NCBI GenBank assembly: GCA_964572855.1
Contig: CAZNGF010000004.1
Location: 11,571 to 75,570, forward strand
Origin: CAZNGF01 sp964572855
GTDB lineage: Bacteria; Bipolaricaulota; Bipolaricaulia; RBG-16-55-9; JAJCYT01
Length of the DNA stretch: 64,000 bases
Direction of reading: 5' to 3'
How positions within the stretch are numbered: position 1 is the stretch's first letter; every line of letters starts with the position of its first letter. Positions 24,727-32,995 of the stretch are shown piece after piece. Under the pieces are notes generated by a model. It saw only the letters and a program-made list of their open reading frames with translations, made no database searches and had not been told where the DNA came from. The position numbers and the translations under genes are program-made.

Positions 24727-24855
24727 AACGAAAACCCCCTTTGAGTTGATGTCGCTTTCAGCCTAAGGGAAAACGCCGGCCCCATCAAAAGACTTCGCGG
24801 CGCCAGGGCGCATTCGCGCGAGAAGAGGGCTTTTGGGCCCGCGGCGCCCCCCCGT

Positions 24856-24885
24856 TTGACGCGCGCTCCGGCGAGCAAGTACGCT
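24856..24885 (+). promoter_or_regulatory. sigma70-like promoter of rpiA
   Basis: TTGACG (24856-24861), 18-bp spacer, TACGCT (24880-24885), 58 bases upstream of the rpiA ATG. Confidence 0.55.
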
Positions 24886-24942
24886 GCAAGCGGAGGGAAA
24901 CACCCGCTGGGGTCGAACGAGGCCCCCGGAAAGGACGAAGCC

Positions 24943-25632
24943 ATGACGCCCACCGACCTGAAGCGGATCGCGGGCGAGGCCGCGGCCGCGCGCGTGCAGA
25001 GCGGCCAGTTGCTGGGCCTGGGCACGGGCTCGACCGTGCGCTTCTTCCTGGAGGCGCTGGCCAAGCGCGTGGCGGCCGGGGAAGTGGCAGACGTGGTGGG
25101 CGTGCCCACCTCGGAGGCCACGGCCGAGAAGGCGCGCGCGCTCAAGCTCCCGCTCGCCTCGCTCGACGAGTGTCCCGAGCTCGATCTGTGCGTGGACGGC
25201 GCCGACGAGGTCGACCCCGTGTTGAACCTGATCAAGGGGCTGGGCGGCGCGCTGCTGCGCGAGAAGATCGTGGCCGCCGCGAGCGCACGCTTCTGGGTGA
25301 TCGTGGACGAGTCCAAGCGCGTGGAGGCGCTGGGCCAGAAAGCCCCGCTGCCGGTCGAGGTGCTGCCCTTCGGCTGGCGGCCCACCGCGCGCGCAATTGA
25401 GCGGCTCGGCGCCGAGGTCACCCTGCGCACCAAGCGCGGCGCGCCGGTGGTGACCGACCAGGACAACCTGCTGCTCGACTGCCGCTTCCCTTCCCTTGAA
25501 GACCCCCACGCCCTCGCTTGCGAGCTCGACGCCCTCCCCGGCGTGCTGGGCCACGGGCTTTTTTTGGGCATGGCCCACGGGGCCATCGTTGGCACCGGTG
25601 ACGGGGCGCACGTCCTGACCCCGCGAACGTAA
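24943..25632 (+). CDS. rpiA: ribose-5-phosphate isomerase A
   Basis: 229 residues from the ATG at 24943 with a GGAAAGGA site; the frame is open further upstream but carries the promoter. Signature motifs: LGLGTGSTV (phosphate loop), DLCVDGADEVD (catalytic Asp pair), KGLGGALLREKIVA (catalytic Glu) and the late HGLFLGMA. It interconverts ribose 5-phosphate and ribulose 5-phosphate in the pentose phosphate pathway. It is a single-gene unit, divergent from the exported protein at 23857. Confidence 0.95.
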   Translation: MTPTDLKRIAGEAAAARVQSGQLLGLGTGSTVRFFLEALAKRVAAGEVADVVGVPTSEATAEKARALKLPLASLDECPELDLCVDGADEVDPVLNLIKGLGGALLREKIVAAASARFWVIVDESKRVEALGQKAPLPVEVLPFGWRPTARAIERLGAEVTLRTKRGAPVVTDQDNLLLDCRFPSLEDPHALACELDALPGVLGHGLFLGMAHGAIVGTGDGAHVLTPRT

Positions 25633-25776
25633 CACGCGTTACGTTGGGGCGCGCGTGTCCGGTGCCCCGGACCACGTTGGCTTGCCGCCGCCTCACACAC
25701 TTCCTGCCCGCACACAGTCCCGTTCCTTCCCGTTAGGGCGCGCGCCCCCTAGGCTGAGCACAGAAAGGGGGACGCC

Positions 25777-26409
25777 ATGCGCATGCTTTTCACCTTGGCG
25801 CTCGGTGCGGTGTTGCTGCTGGCCCCGTCGCCTGCGTCGACGACCGCGTCGTCGCGCGCGCTCGCGTTGCTGGGTGTGTTCCCCGAGATCGAGTTGAAAA
25901 AACCCCGCGTCGACCCTGAACCCAAGGCCGAGACCGCGCCGGTGACCCAGCGCGTCGCCGCCCGCCCGCCCGGCTGGCAGGGGCCGTTGCCGCCGCCCGA
26001 GGAAACCGTGGCCGTCGCCCCGCAGTCGCTGCGCCCCGTCGCGCCCGAGCCCGACCCGTTGATTCGGGACGGCAAGTACATCCACGTCGAGCTCAAGAGC
26101 GCGCAGATCGTCTCTATGGGCGACCCGATGAAGTTCGTGGCCACGCTGTTCAACGCCACGGACGCGCACTGGAACCTGGTGGCCGAGATCGTCGTGCGCA
26201 AGAGCGACGGCTCGCAGGAGACGCTGCTGCGGGGCTACCCGCTGCGCCTGGCCAGCGGGCGCCGGATGCGCGTGCCGCTGGGCCTCAAGGCCAAGGAACA
26301 GCGTTTCCCGCCGGGGGTCACCGAGTTCGTCGCCTTCCTGCGCGACCGGCAGGGCGAGCTGGTCGACCGCGCCTCGATCGCGTTCGTCGTGACCGTGCCG
26401 CTGCATTGA
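25777..26409 (+). CDS. exported protein with Pro-rich linker and Ig-like/BsuPI-like domain
   Basis: 210 residues; AAAGGGGGA site before the ATG. Signal peptide or N-terminal anchor at about 1-21, then a Pro/Glu-rich linker (about 45-95), then a beta-sandwich-like domain (about 100-210). The pattern FVATLFNATDAHWNLVAEIVV followed by alternating hydrophobic strands resembles BsuPI-type or Ig-like domains, but without a diagnostic motif. The function is unknown. It ends 17 bases before a strong terminator and stands alone. Confidence 0.6.
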   Translation: MRMLFTLALGAVLLLAPSPASTTASSRALALLGVFPEIELKKPRVDPEPKAETAPVTQRVAARPPGWQGPLPPPEETVAVAPQSLRPVAPEPDPLIRDGKYIHVELKSAQIVSMGDPMKFVATLFNATDAHWNLVAEIVVRKSDGSQETLLRGYPLRLASGRRMRVPLGLKAKEQRFPPGVTEFVAFLRDRQGELVDRASIAFVVTVPLH

Positions 26410-26426
26410 GTTCCGCTGAAAACGAC

Positions 26427-26469
26427 CGGGGCCCCGGAGCGCGAGGGGGAGCGCTTCGGGGCCCCGTTT
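26427..26469 (+). terminator. strong intrinsic-type hairpin
   Basis: A 16-base stem with one mismatch (26427-26442 with 26451-26466), 8-base loop, then TTT. It follows the exported-protein gene and precedes the mdh promoter. Confidence 0.75.
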
Positions 26470-26482
26470 ACACGCCCCTCAC

Positions 26483-26512
26483 TTGCGCCAGCGCCGTAGG
26501 GCTCGGTATGCT
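26483..26512 (+). promoter_or_regulatory. sigma70-like promoter of mdh
   Basis: TTGCGC (26483-26488), 18-bp spacer, TATGCT (26507-26512), 52 bases before the mdh ATG. Confidence 0.5.
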
Positions 26513-26563
26513 GGGCGGGTCGTTCCATTCTCAAGGGAAATTCACCGAGTCGAGAGGAGCGTT

Positions 26564-27496
26564 ATGCGCAAGAAAGTGACCGTCGTGGGCGCGGGGTTCG
26601 TGGGGGCGACCACGGCCCAGCGGCTGGCAGAGCGCGACAGCGCCGACGTCGTGCTGGTCGACATCCCGGACAAGGAGGGGCCCACCCAGGGCAAGGCGCT
26701 CGACATGACCGAGTCCGCGCCGCTGCTGGGCTTCGACGCGCGGATCACCGGGACGTCGGACTACGCCGACATCAAGGACTCCGACGTCGTGGTCGTGACC
26801 GCCGGCATCCCCAGGAAGCCCGGCATGAGCCGCGAAGAGCTCATCGGGACCAACGCCAACATCGTCAAGAGCGTGAGCGAGCAGGTCAAAGCGCGCGCGC
26901 CTCGGTCGATCGTGATCATGGTCTCGAACCCGCTGGACGTGACCACGTACGTGGCCAGCCAGGTGACGGGCTTTCCCAAGGAGCGCGTGGTGGGCATGGC
27001 CGGCGTGCTGGACGCGGCCCGCTTCCGCAGCTTCATCGCCCTGGAGCTGGGCGTCTCGATGCGGGACGTGCACGCCATGGTGCTGGGCGGCCACGGCGAC
27101 CAGATGGTCCCGCTGCCGCAGTACGCGACCGTGAGCGGCATCCCGATCACGGCGCTCATGGACGAGGCACAAATCGAGCGGTTGGTCGAGCGCACGCGCA
27201 AGGGCGGCGGCGAGATCGTCAACCTGCTGGGCGACGGCTCGGCCTACTACGCGCCCTCGGCTTCGGTGATCGAGATGGTCGATTCCATCCTGTTCGACCG
27301 CCGGCGCCTGCTGCCGTGCGCGGCCTACCTCACGGGCCAGTACGGACTCGAGGACCTCTACATCGGCGTGCCGGCCTTTTTGGGCCCCAACGGCGTCGAG
27401 GAGATCCTGGAACTCGAGCTGAGCGACGCCGAGCGCAAAGCCCTGCACGCCAGCGCCGAGCTGGTCAAACGGACCGTGGCCGAGGTGCAGCTCTAG
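26564..27496 (+). CDS. mdh: malate dehydrogenase, LDH-like type
   Basis: 310 residues from the ATG at 26564 with GAGAGGAG upstream. The Rossmann loop is GAGFVGATTA and VLVDIP carries the Asp that selects NAD over NADP. The substrate loop GIPRKPGMSR has the Arg pair typical of malate rather than lactate enzymes. SNPLDVTTY, GMAGVLDAARF and the catalytic His in GGHGDQMVPL complete the active site. It interconverts malate and oxaloacetate, linking the TCA cycle to the PEP/pyruvate node served by the nearby PPDK. It is monocistronic or co-transcribed with the TusA-like gene. Confidence 0.95.
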   Translation: MRKKVTVVGAGFVGATTAQRLAERDSADVVLVDIPDKEGPTQGKALDMTESAPLLGFDARITGTSDYADIKDSDVVVVTAGIPRKPGMSREELIGTNANIVKSVSEQVKARAPRSIVIMVSNPLDVTTYVASQVTGFPKERVVGMAGVLDAARFRSFIALELGVSMRDVHAMVLGGHGDQMVPLPQYATVSGIPITALMDEAQIERLVERTRKGGGEIVNLLGDGSAYYAPSASVIEMVDSILFDRRRLLPCAAYLTGQYGLEDLYIGVPAFLGPNGVEEILELELSDAERKALHASAELVKRTVAEVQL

Positions 27497-27508
27497 AAAA
27501 CGCAACCC

Positions 27509-27575
27509 GTAGGGGCGCGATTGACCGCGCCCTCACTGGGCCCAACGGCAGGGGTTCAATGAATTGAACCCCTAC
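27509..27575. repeat. compound palindromic GTAGGGGC repeat, copy 3
   Basis: Outer arms GTAGGGG (from 27509) and CCCCTAC (to 27575). Nested inside are a GGCGCG/CGCGCC hairpin and a GGGGTTCAAT/ATTGAACCCC hairpin. It lies between mdh and the TusA-like gene. Confidence 0.75.
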
Positions 27576-27603
27576 GGGCACCGTATGGTGAACGGAATTC
27601 CCG

Positions 27604-27843
27604 ATGAACGACCACACCGATTCGGTCCGCACGCTGGAACTCCACGGTCTCAAGTGCCCGCACACGTTCGTGCGGGCCAAGCTCGCGATGGAGGCTTTGG
27701 CAGCGGGCCAGGCGCTGCGCGTGGTCGTGGACAACCCCCTGTCCAAGGTCGACCTGCCCCGCTCGGCCCGCCAGCACGGCTACGAGGTCCTGAGCGTCGA
27801 GGAGGTCGCGGACGGGGCCTGGGCCATCACGCTGCGGAAGTAG
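27604..27843 (+). CDS. TusA-family sulfur-carrier-like protein
   Basis: 79 residues. The small alpha/beta TusA/SirA fold has the cysteine in LKCPHTFVRAK near residue 18, followed by the VVVDNPLSKVDLPR strand and the C-terminal sheet. The usual CPxP reads CPHT, losing the second Pro, but the persulfide-bearing Cys is present. The family carries sulfur to tRNA modification, molybdopterin or sulfur oxidation. No Tus or Dsr partner is adjacent; a YedF-type DsrE-like protein is encoded at 43701. Confidence 0.75.
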   Translation: MNDHTDSVRTLELHGLKCPHTFVRAKLAMEALAAGQALRVVVDNPLSKVDLPRSARQHGYEVLSVEEVADGAWAITLRK

Positions 27844-27864
27844 TACACGGCCACGTTGAAACTT

Positions 27865-27923
27865 GTAGGGACACCCCCCCCCCGTGGTTGCCCGGCGGGG
27901 TAGGCACAGGGGCCTCCCCCTAC
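27865..27923. repeat. degenerate GTAGGG/CCCTAC repeat, copy 4
   Basis: GTAGGG at 27865 and CCCTAC ending at 27923 enclose a C-rich and G-rich centre. It looks like a decayed member of the same repeat family, downstream of the TusA-like gene. Confidence 0.55.
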
Positions 27924-27960
27924 GTTGAAAGATCAATGTGATCCAGTCGTCGTCTAGGCG

Positions 27961-27989
27961 TTTCACTCCCAGCCCCCGTCCGGTACAGT
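27961..27989 (+). promoter_or_regulatory. sigma70-like promoter of the acetolactate-synthase-like gene
   Basis: TTTCAC (27961-27966), 17-bp spacer, TACAGT (27984-27989), 32 bases before the GTG start. Confidence 0.4.
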
Positions 27990-28021
27990 GGCCCCAACTC
28001 CCGTTGACAAAGGCGGTGGCC

Positions 28022-29674
28022 GTGAAAGCAAGCGACCTGTTGGTGCGGTGTCTGGAGGCCGAGGGGATCGAGGTCGTCTTCGGCGTGCCGGGCGAGGAGA
28101 ACGCCGACTTCATGATGTCGTTGGATCGTTCGGACCAAATCGAGTTCGTGCTCACGCGCCACGAGCAGGGCGCGGCCTTCATGGCCGAGGCCTACGGCCG
28201 GCTCACCGGCAACCCGGCCGTCTGCCTGAGCACGCTGGGGCCCGGCGCGACCAACCTGATCACGGGCGTGGCCGACGCCAACATGGACCGGGCGCCGATG
28301 CTCGTGCTCACCGGCCAGGGCGCCTCGACCCGGCTGCACAAGGAGTCGCACCAGATCATGGACGCCGTCGGGATGTTCCGGCCCGTCACCAAGTGGACGC
28401 AATCGATCCGCCACCCCGACAACATCCCCGAGATCGTCCGCAAGGCCGTGCGGCTGGCGCGCACCGAGAAGCCCGGCGCCTGCCACGTCGAGCTGCCCGA
28501 GGACATCGCCAAGCTCGAAACGGACGCCCAACCGCTCGAGGTGCGCCGCTTCCGCCGTCCCGGCGCCGACGACAAGATCGCCGACCGTGCCTTCGAGCTG
28601 ATCGAAAACGCCAAGAACCCCGTGATCGTGGCCGGCAACGGCTGCATCCGCAAGCGCGCCAGCAAGCAGCTCAGGATCTTCTGCGAGCGCACCGGGATCG
28701 GCGTCATCAGCACGTTCATGGCCAAGGGCGCCGTCGACCGCGACGCGCCCTACTGTTTGTTCACCATCGGGCTGCAGGCCAAGGACTACCCGGCGCTCGC
28801 GGTCGAGCAGGCCGATCTGGTCATCACGCTGGGCTACGACATGGTGGAGTACCACCCGCGGCTCTGGAACCCCAACGGCGACAAGCGCGTGCTCCACATC
28901 GACTTTTTGCCGGCCGAGATCGACGCGCGCTACCACCCCGAGCTCGAGGTCGTGGGCGACCTGGCGCACGCGCTCTGGGCGCTCAACGAACGCGTGGCGG
29001 CGGCCGGGGGGCTGACGTTTGACTTGACCAACCAGCGCGACCTGCGCGCGCGCATGCTGGCGGACTTCGCCGCGCACCAGGACGACGACACCGACGGGGC
29101 CATCCGCCCGCAGAAAGTGCTGTGGGACGTCGGCGAGCTGCTTGAGCCCGGCGACGTGCTGCTCTCGGACGTGGGCGCGCACAAGATGTGGATCGCGCGC
29201 TACTACCACCCTTCCGAGCCCAACACGTGCCTGATCCCCAACGGCTTCTGCTCGATGGGCTTTGCGCTGCCCGGCGCGGTCGGCGCCAGCTGGGTCGACC
29301 CCGACAGGAAGGTGCTGGCGATCTGCGGCGACGCGGGCTTTCTCATGAACGCCCAGGAGATGGAGACCGCGCGGCGTTTGAATTCGAACCTCACGGTCAT
29401 GGTCTGGGAGGATTTCTCCTACGGCCTCATCTCGTGGAAGCAGGACACCGAGTTCGGGCGTCACACCGAGCTCTCCTTCGGCAACCCGGACTGGCTCAAG
29501 CTGGCCGAGGCCTTCGGCTGGTCGGGCCAGCGCGTGACGCGCAGCCGCGAGCTGAAAGGTACGCTGGCCCGCGCACTGGAGCAGCCGGGCCCGAGCCTGG
29601 TGGTGCTCCCGATCGACTACCGTGAAAACGCGCTGCTCACGCAGCGCCTGGGCGAGATCCAGGCGACGATTTAG
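28022..29674 (+). CDS. thiamine-diphosphate enzyme, acetolactate synthase large-subunit-like
   Basis: 550 residues from the GTG at 28022, which gives the usual MKASDL start; the frame continues upstream but covers the promoter. Three ThDP-family domains are present. The catalytic Glu is in TRHEQGAAFMAEAYGRLTG, with GPGATNL close by. The ThDP/Mg motif reads CGDAGFLMNAQEMETA, and the RLNSNLTVMVWEDFSYGLI stretch completes it. It resembles the stand-alone acetolactate synthase group that condenses two pyruvates. No small regulatory subunit (ilvN) or ilvC follows, so a catabolic or overflow role is as likely as branched-chain synthesis. A related 2-hydroxyacyl ThDP lyase cannot be excluded. Confidence 0.82.
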   Translation: MKASDLLVRCLEAEGIEVVFGVPGEENADFMMSLDRSDQIEFVLTRHEQGAAFMAEAYGRLTGNPAVCLSTLGPGATNLITGVADANMDRAPMLVLTGQGASTRLHKESHQIMDAVGMFRPVTKWTQSIRHPDNIPEIVRKAVRLARTEKPGACHVELPEDIAKLETDAQPLEVRRFRRPGADDKIADRAFELIENAKNPVIVAGNGCIRKRASKQLRIFCERTGIGVISTFMAKGAVDRDAPYCLFTIGLQAKDYPALAVEQADLVITLGYDMVEYHPRLWNPNGDKRVLHIDFLPAEIDARYHPELEVVGDLAHALWALNERVAAAGGLTFDLTNQRDLRARMLADFAAHQDDDTDGAIRPQKVLWDVGELLEPGDVLLSDVGAHKMWIARYYHPSEPNTCLIPNGFCSMGFALPGAVGASWVDPDRKVLAICGDAGFLMNAQEMETARRLNSNLTVMVWEDFSYGLISWKQDTEFGRHTELSFGNPDWLKLAEAFGWSGQRVTRSRELKGTLARALEQPGPSLVVLPIDYRENALLTQRLGEIQATI

Positions 29675-29686
29675 GTTTGAACACAA

Positions 29687-29929
29687 CTAAAGCGTGCGCT
29701 CGCAGGCCTGGAGCTCGAACTGCCCCCGGCCGGCGACGTCAATTGCCGGGATGCAATCATCTACAAAAGGGCCTATAACTTGCTCTTGATCGCCGTTTGA
29801 ATACCGTCCCAGTGAGAGCGTTATCCCTTCGTTTGGGAAGGCCAATGTGACAGCTTCAGCCACCTGGGTACTGGCCAAGCGCACGCGCTCGACTTGAAAG
29901 TCGTCGACGATGTCAAACGACCTTGGCAA
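29687..29929 (-). CDS. short hypothetical ORF, possibly a remnant
   Basis: 80 residues from a TTG with AGGAGAGG upstream. It begins just past the terminator of the next minus-strand gene. Codons are less G+C-rich than in the flanking core genes. No signal peptide or motif is visible; one Cys pair lies at the end (DDCIP, QACER). It could be the tail of a decayed exported protein. Confidence 0.35.
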   Translation of the reverse strand: MPRSFDIVDDFQVERVRLASTQVAEAVTLAFPNEGITLSLGRYSNGDQEQVIGPFVDDCIPAIDVAGRGQFELQACERTL

Positions 29930-29937
29930 TCCTCTCC

Positions 29938-29970
29938 TAAAACCTGGGGAGGCGTGTGCGCCTCCCCAGG
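29938..29970 (-). terminator. intrinsic terminator, effective in both directions
   Basis: Perfect 12-base stem CCTGGGGAGGCG / CGCCTCCCCAGG with a TGTG loop. On the minus strand it is followed by TTTT (after the gene at 30008), and on the plus strand by CCGTTTTCTT. Confidence 0.85.
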
Positions 29971-30007
29971 CCGTTTTCTTGTTGTGCTGGATTGAGGTTT
30001 TGGTCGT

Positions 30008-30448
30008 TTACAATGCAATTTCCAATTCCAGGACCAAAGGAATTCCCCAACGCCATCCTTGCAAGGTTCCCTGGGAATCCAAGGATGTTTGAAGCCTGAG
30101 CTCGGGGCCGATCCCCGTGAATTTGACCTGGGGCAAAATGTTGAGATCGAGTGGTGTCATCCACCCCAAGGCTGCGCCGAACTCATAGCCGGAAACCGCT
30201 GAGGAAACGGTGGACAGCTGCAAGGCCGCGTGCAGTGAAAGGGAACCGTATCCTGGCAACAGGCCCAGCGGCAAATCGAAACGCTCAACCTGTTTCAACC
30301 CCAAGGAAAGGGGCGAGGCTGTGTTGTTACCGGTTGTGATTTCGTAGCCAAACGTTGGCTTGATAATGGGGTCAGCGTTGGCCAAGGCGGTGAATGAACT
30401 CCATCCTACCGTCAGTATTGCAACCCAAATCAAAAGGTTCGTTTTCAT
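30008..30448 (-). CDS. exported beta-rich protein of unknown function
   Basis: 146 residues from the ATG at 30448 with GAGGAGG upstream. Signal peptide about 1-25 ending near ANA. The mature chain alternates hydrophobic and polar residues in strands separated by short Gly/Asn/Ser turns, with FGYEITTGNN, SLSLHAALQL and YEFGAALGWM among them. That pattern suggests a small beta-barrel or beta-sandwich in the cell envelope. I recognise no family. It lies 35 bases after a small exported protein and ends at a strong terminator, so the two form a unit. Confidence 0.55.
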   Translation of the reverse strand: MKTNLLIWVAILTVGWSSFTALANADPIIKPTFGYEITTGNNTASPLSLGLKQVERFDLPLGLLPGYGSLSLHAALQLSTVSSAVSGYEFGAALGWMTPLDLNILPQVKFTGIGPELRLQTSLDSQGTLQGWRWGIPLVLELEIAL

Positions 30449-30483
30449 CGATCCTCCTCTCAAGTTGGCGATTGGATTGGCTG

Positions 30484-30684
30484 TCAAAACGAACACTCAA
30501 ACGAAATGATCGCGAATTCGGTATAGTTCGCATCCCATCCAGGAAGGATGACGATCTGGCATGTGATCGTTGCAAGTTGCGCAAGCGCCTGAGGCTCTTC
30601 GATTTCTGATATGTGTGGACTCAAAAAGCCGCCTAGGTTGACCAACACCGCGACCAGCGCCAATACGGTTACAATCTTCTTCAT
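30484..30684 (-). CDS. small exported peptide with two cysteines
   Basis: 66 residues from the ATG at 30684; a TTG two codons earlier is better spaced for the AAGGA site. Signal peptide about 1-25, probably cleaved near ALA (35-37) or earlier. The short mature part ends with a strand pair holding two Cys (TITCQIVI and ISFECSF at the C-terminus), which could form one disulfide. The function is unknown. It is the first gene of a two-gene unit in the low-G+C patch. Confidence 0.5.
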   Translation of the reverse strand: MKKIVTVLALVAVLVNLGGFLSPHISEIEEPQALAQLATITCQIVILPGWDANYTEFAIISFECSF

Positions 30685-30790
30685 TGGCAATGCATCCTTA
30701 TGAAGTATTTCAAATTACATATTATCCTCCTTTTAAATCGGGTTTTGTCTCTGCAGTGGCAGCCATGCTATCGCATAGGAGGCGTTCTTG

Positions 30791-30808
30791 TTGTCACTTC
30801 TGTGACAA
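30791..30808. promoter_or_regulatory. dyad, candidate regulator site
   Basis: TTGTCAC, 4 bases, GTGACAA, perfect. It sits about 105 bases upstream of the small exported gene. It resembles a half-shifted Crp/Fnr-type site, and the neighbouring Crp/Fnr gene is broken. The remaining 30685-30996 gap has no gene that I can support. Confidence 0.35.
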
Positions 30809-30928
30809 TGCCCCCCCTGCAAGAAAGGGGTGAATCTCCTGCTCCAGTTTGAGAAGATCGACAATGTGCATTTGTCTCGTTCGACGCTTTACAATGCCCT
30901 GACGTTCAAGTCGAGTGTTCCCGTGAGC

Positions 30929-30965
30929 CTAAACGACCATCGCCTTTGAGGCGATGGTCGTTTAG
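30929..30965 (-). terminator. hairpin downstream of the MFS transporter gene
   Basis: A perfect 16-base stem (30929-30944 with 30950-30965) and 5-base loop, 32 bases beyond the MFS stop. It lacks a T-run beyond TTTAG. Confidence 0.6.
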
Positions 30966-30996
30966 TTGCTGCCATTAAGCGTGATTTTAGTTCTTG

Positions 30997-32316
30997 TTAT
31001 GCATCGCTGTCGGGTAATTCGTCCTCAAGCAAGCGCACGCGCGCATTCAGATAGCCAACCAGGGCAATGAGCACGGTGAAAAACCCAAACAGGACAAAGA
31101 TCAACGCGAATTCCCGCCCTGCTGCTGGTCCCAGCCATCCCCCCAAAGCGCGTCCCAAGGGCGTTGCCAAAAATGGGCGCAACACCTGGTCAGCAAGCGG
31201 GCCGATCAAAACCAGGCCTAAAGGCAGGGTGAGCTGGGTCAAAAAGCCGCGGGTGGCAAACACCCTGCCTTGCAGCGGGGCGGGCACCTTGGTTTGCCAA
31301 AGTGCTCGCGAGCTTCCCGCTTGAATCGGGGTCAGCGCGCCCCCAATCGTATAAGCGAGTGCCCAGAGGGCAACGTGACCGCTCAGTCCAAAGAGCACCT
31401 GATTCAACAGCCCGATCAGCAACATGCCCCCTAAGATACCGTGGAGCTTTCTTCGCGGTCCTCCCCAGGTAGACATCATGCCCCCACCAGCGAGCTGGCC
31501 CAAGCTGAAGGCACTGAACACCATGCCCAGGGCCAGCGTATCCCCATCGGTGCGTGCCAAAACCAGCGGGGTGACCAGGCGAGTGGTGACGAACATCGAA
31601 GATATTTGGAAGCAGGCAAAAAGCGCAACCAGATTGCGGAGCCCGGGGCGCTGAAAGATGAACTGCCACCCTGTGGCCAGATCAGACCAATAGGGAAGTC
31701 GGCTTGGGGCGTCATCGTTTGCCGGAGCGGGGATTTTCAGTTTGATCAGGATGAAGGCATTGGTGAGGAAGGTGGCCACATCGATCCACATGACCCCACT
31801 TACCCCAATGACGGGAACGAGCAGGCCCGCCAGGATAGGAGCGCTGATGCTGCCGATGCTCTCCCCAAGCGAGAGCAGGCCGTAAGCGCGCCCATAATGC
31901 TGCTTGGGAAGCAGCAAGGTCACGGTGGCTTGTTCGGCAGGTGCTTGCAGAGTGCTGATGGTGCTGGAGACGGCCAACAACGCATAGATAAGTTCCAGTG
32001 TGGCCAACTGTTGCTGAATGAGCAGCAGGAGGATGCCGGTGACCATAGCTTGGCCCAGGTCCGACCACAGCAACGCCTCTTTGCGGTTGATGCGGTCGAC
32101 CACCACCCCCGCCAACGGTTTGAGCAACACCTTGGGCAAATAGTTGAACAGCATGGACAAGGCCAAAGGGGTGGCTTGACCGGTTTCCTGAAACAGCCAA
32201 ACACCCAGGGCGAAAGCGGTTAAGCTCGAGCCAAGCATGGAGATGGTTTGGCCCGAGGTCAACCAGAGGAAGGTGCGATTCCCCGGCGCGCTCAGAAACC
32301 GCTTGAACGTTGGCAT
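30997..32316 (-). CDS. MFS transporter, 12-helix exporter of the MFS_3 type
   Basis: 439 residues with about 12 hydrophobic segments. Motif A appears as GVVVDRINRKEAL near 75. The layout (FLWLTSGQTISMLGSSLTAFALGVWLF start, PAEQATVTLLLP and GRAYGLLSLGESIG) matches the enterobactin-exporter/macrolide-efflux-like MFS group. The likely role is export of a small molecule. The gene is less G+C-rich than the core genes and lies in the low-G+C patch, which suggests acquisition by transfer. No regulator is adjacent except a broken Crp/Fnr gene. Confidence 0.85.
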   Translation of the reverse strand: MPTFKRFLSAPGNRTFLWLTSGQTISMLGSSLTAFALGVWLFQETGQATPLALSMLFNYLPKVLLKPLAGVVVDRINRKEALLWSDLGQAMVTGILLLLIQQQLATLELIYALLAVSSTISTLQAPAEQATVTLLLPKQHYGRAYGLLSLGESIGSISAPILAGLLVPVIGVSGVMWIDVATFLTNAFILIKLKIPAPANDDAPSRLPYWSDLATGWQFIFQRPGLRNLVALFACFQISSMFVTTRLVTPLVLARTDGDTLALGMVFSAFSLGQLAGGGMMSTWGGPRRKLHGILGGMLLIGLLNQVLFGLSGHVALWALAYTIGGALTPIQAGSSRALWQTKVPAPLQGRVFATRGFLTQLTLPLGLVLIGPLADQVLRPFLATPLGRALGGWLGPAAGREFALIFVLFGFFTVLIALVGYLNARVRLLEDELPDSDA

Positions 32317-32364
32317 AAAAAGTTCAAGCGCCTTACGCTTGTGTGCCTCACGTCGCGATACTTT

Positions 32365-32868
32365 TCAGAGAGAGCGGAGATCCCACAACCTGATCTCGCC
32401 CTGGATGCAGGCCTCGGAGTCAGGGGTGCGTTCTCCGCAGGAGCCAGAGGCCAACAAATTCCCATCAGGGCTGAAAGCTACGGAGAGGATTTCGCCTTTA
32501 TGGCTGGGGAGGGTACGCACTTCTCTGCCCGTGGCCGTCTCCCACAGTTTGATGGTCTGGTCACTTGAACCGGAGGCCAGCAGCCGTCCATCGGGGCTGA
32601 AGGTCACCGAACGGACAGTATTCATATGGCCGGGAAGCGCTTGAATTTCGCTGCCCGTAGCTGTATCCCACAGCTTGATGGTCTGATCCAAAGAACCAGA
32701 AGCCAACAGGCGTCCATCGGAACTGAAGGCCACCGAGCGGACCCAGTCAGTGTGACCAGCAAGGCTACGTGCTGCTTGTGCCCAACTGAAACGGCCCGAG
32801 TAGGCTGAAATCAAAAGAAAAACTAAAACCATGCTCACCGCAACGAGCTTGAAGTTCCTCCTGCACAT
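32365..32868 (-). CDS. short exported WD40-repeat protein
   Basis: 167 residues from the ATG at 32868 with GAGGA upstream. A signal peptide or anchor (about 8-32) is followed by three WD40 repeats. Each has the form GH-x-x-x-V-x-S-V-x-F-S-x-DGRLLASGS-x-DQTIKLW; the last ends GEIRLWDLRSL after an insert with a Cys pair. A closed propeller needs at least about six blades, so this is a fragment or must oligomerise. It follows the dispersed repeat and precedes the MFS gene. Truncation during rearrangement of this patch is likely. Confidence 0.7.
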   Translation of the reverse strand: MCRRNFKLVAVSMVLVFLLISAYSGRFSWAQAARSLAGHTDWVRSVAFSSDGRLLASGSLDQTIKLWDTATGSEIQALPGHMNTVRSVTFSPDGRLLASGSSDQTIKLWETATGREVRTLPSHKGEILSVAFSPDGNLLASGSCGERTPDSEACIQGEIRLWDLRSL

Positions 32869-32893
32869 GGTTGTTCCTCGCTTTCTTGTCAGT

Positions 32894-32995
32894 CTAATAC
32901 ACGGTACGGCCACGATGTTTCTTCTGTGTAGAGGCCCCATTCATGGGATCCGAGAGACACGCCTGTTCTTCGCCAGGTAAGCGTTGTGGGCGGCC
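32894..32995. repeat. dispersed repeat, copy A
   Basis: About 100 bases clearly homologous to 40228-40327, sharing CCACGATGTTTCTT, TGTGTAG, a CCCAT/ATGGG hairpin, GTTCTT and GCGTTGTGG blocks. It occupies the end of the truncated Crp/Fnr reading frame and the leader of the WD40 gene. Confidence 0.75.

Noticed and set aside
27938..28021. 28 extra N-terminal codons on the acetolactate-synthase-like gene
   Set aside because: They cover the promoter, and the family start MKASDL matches the GTG at 28022.
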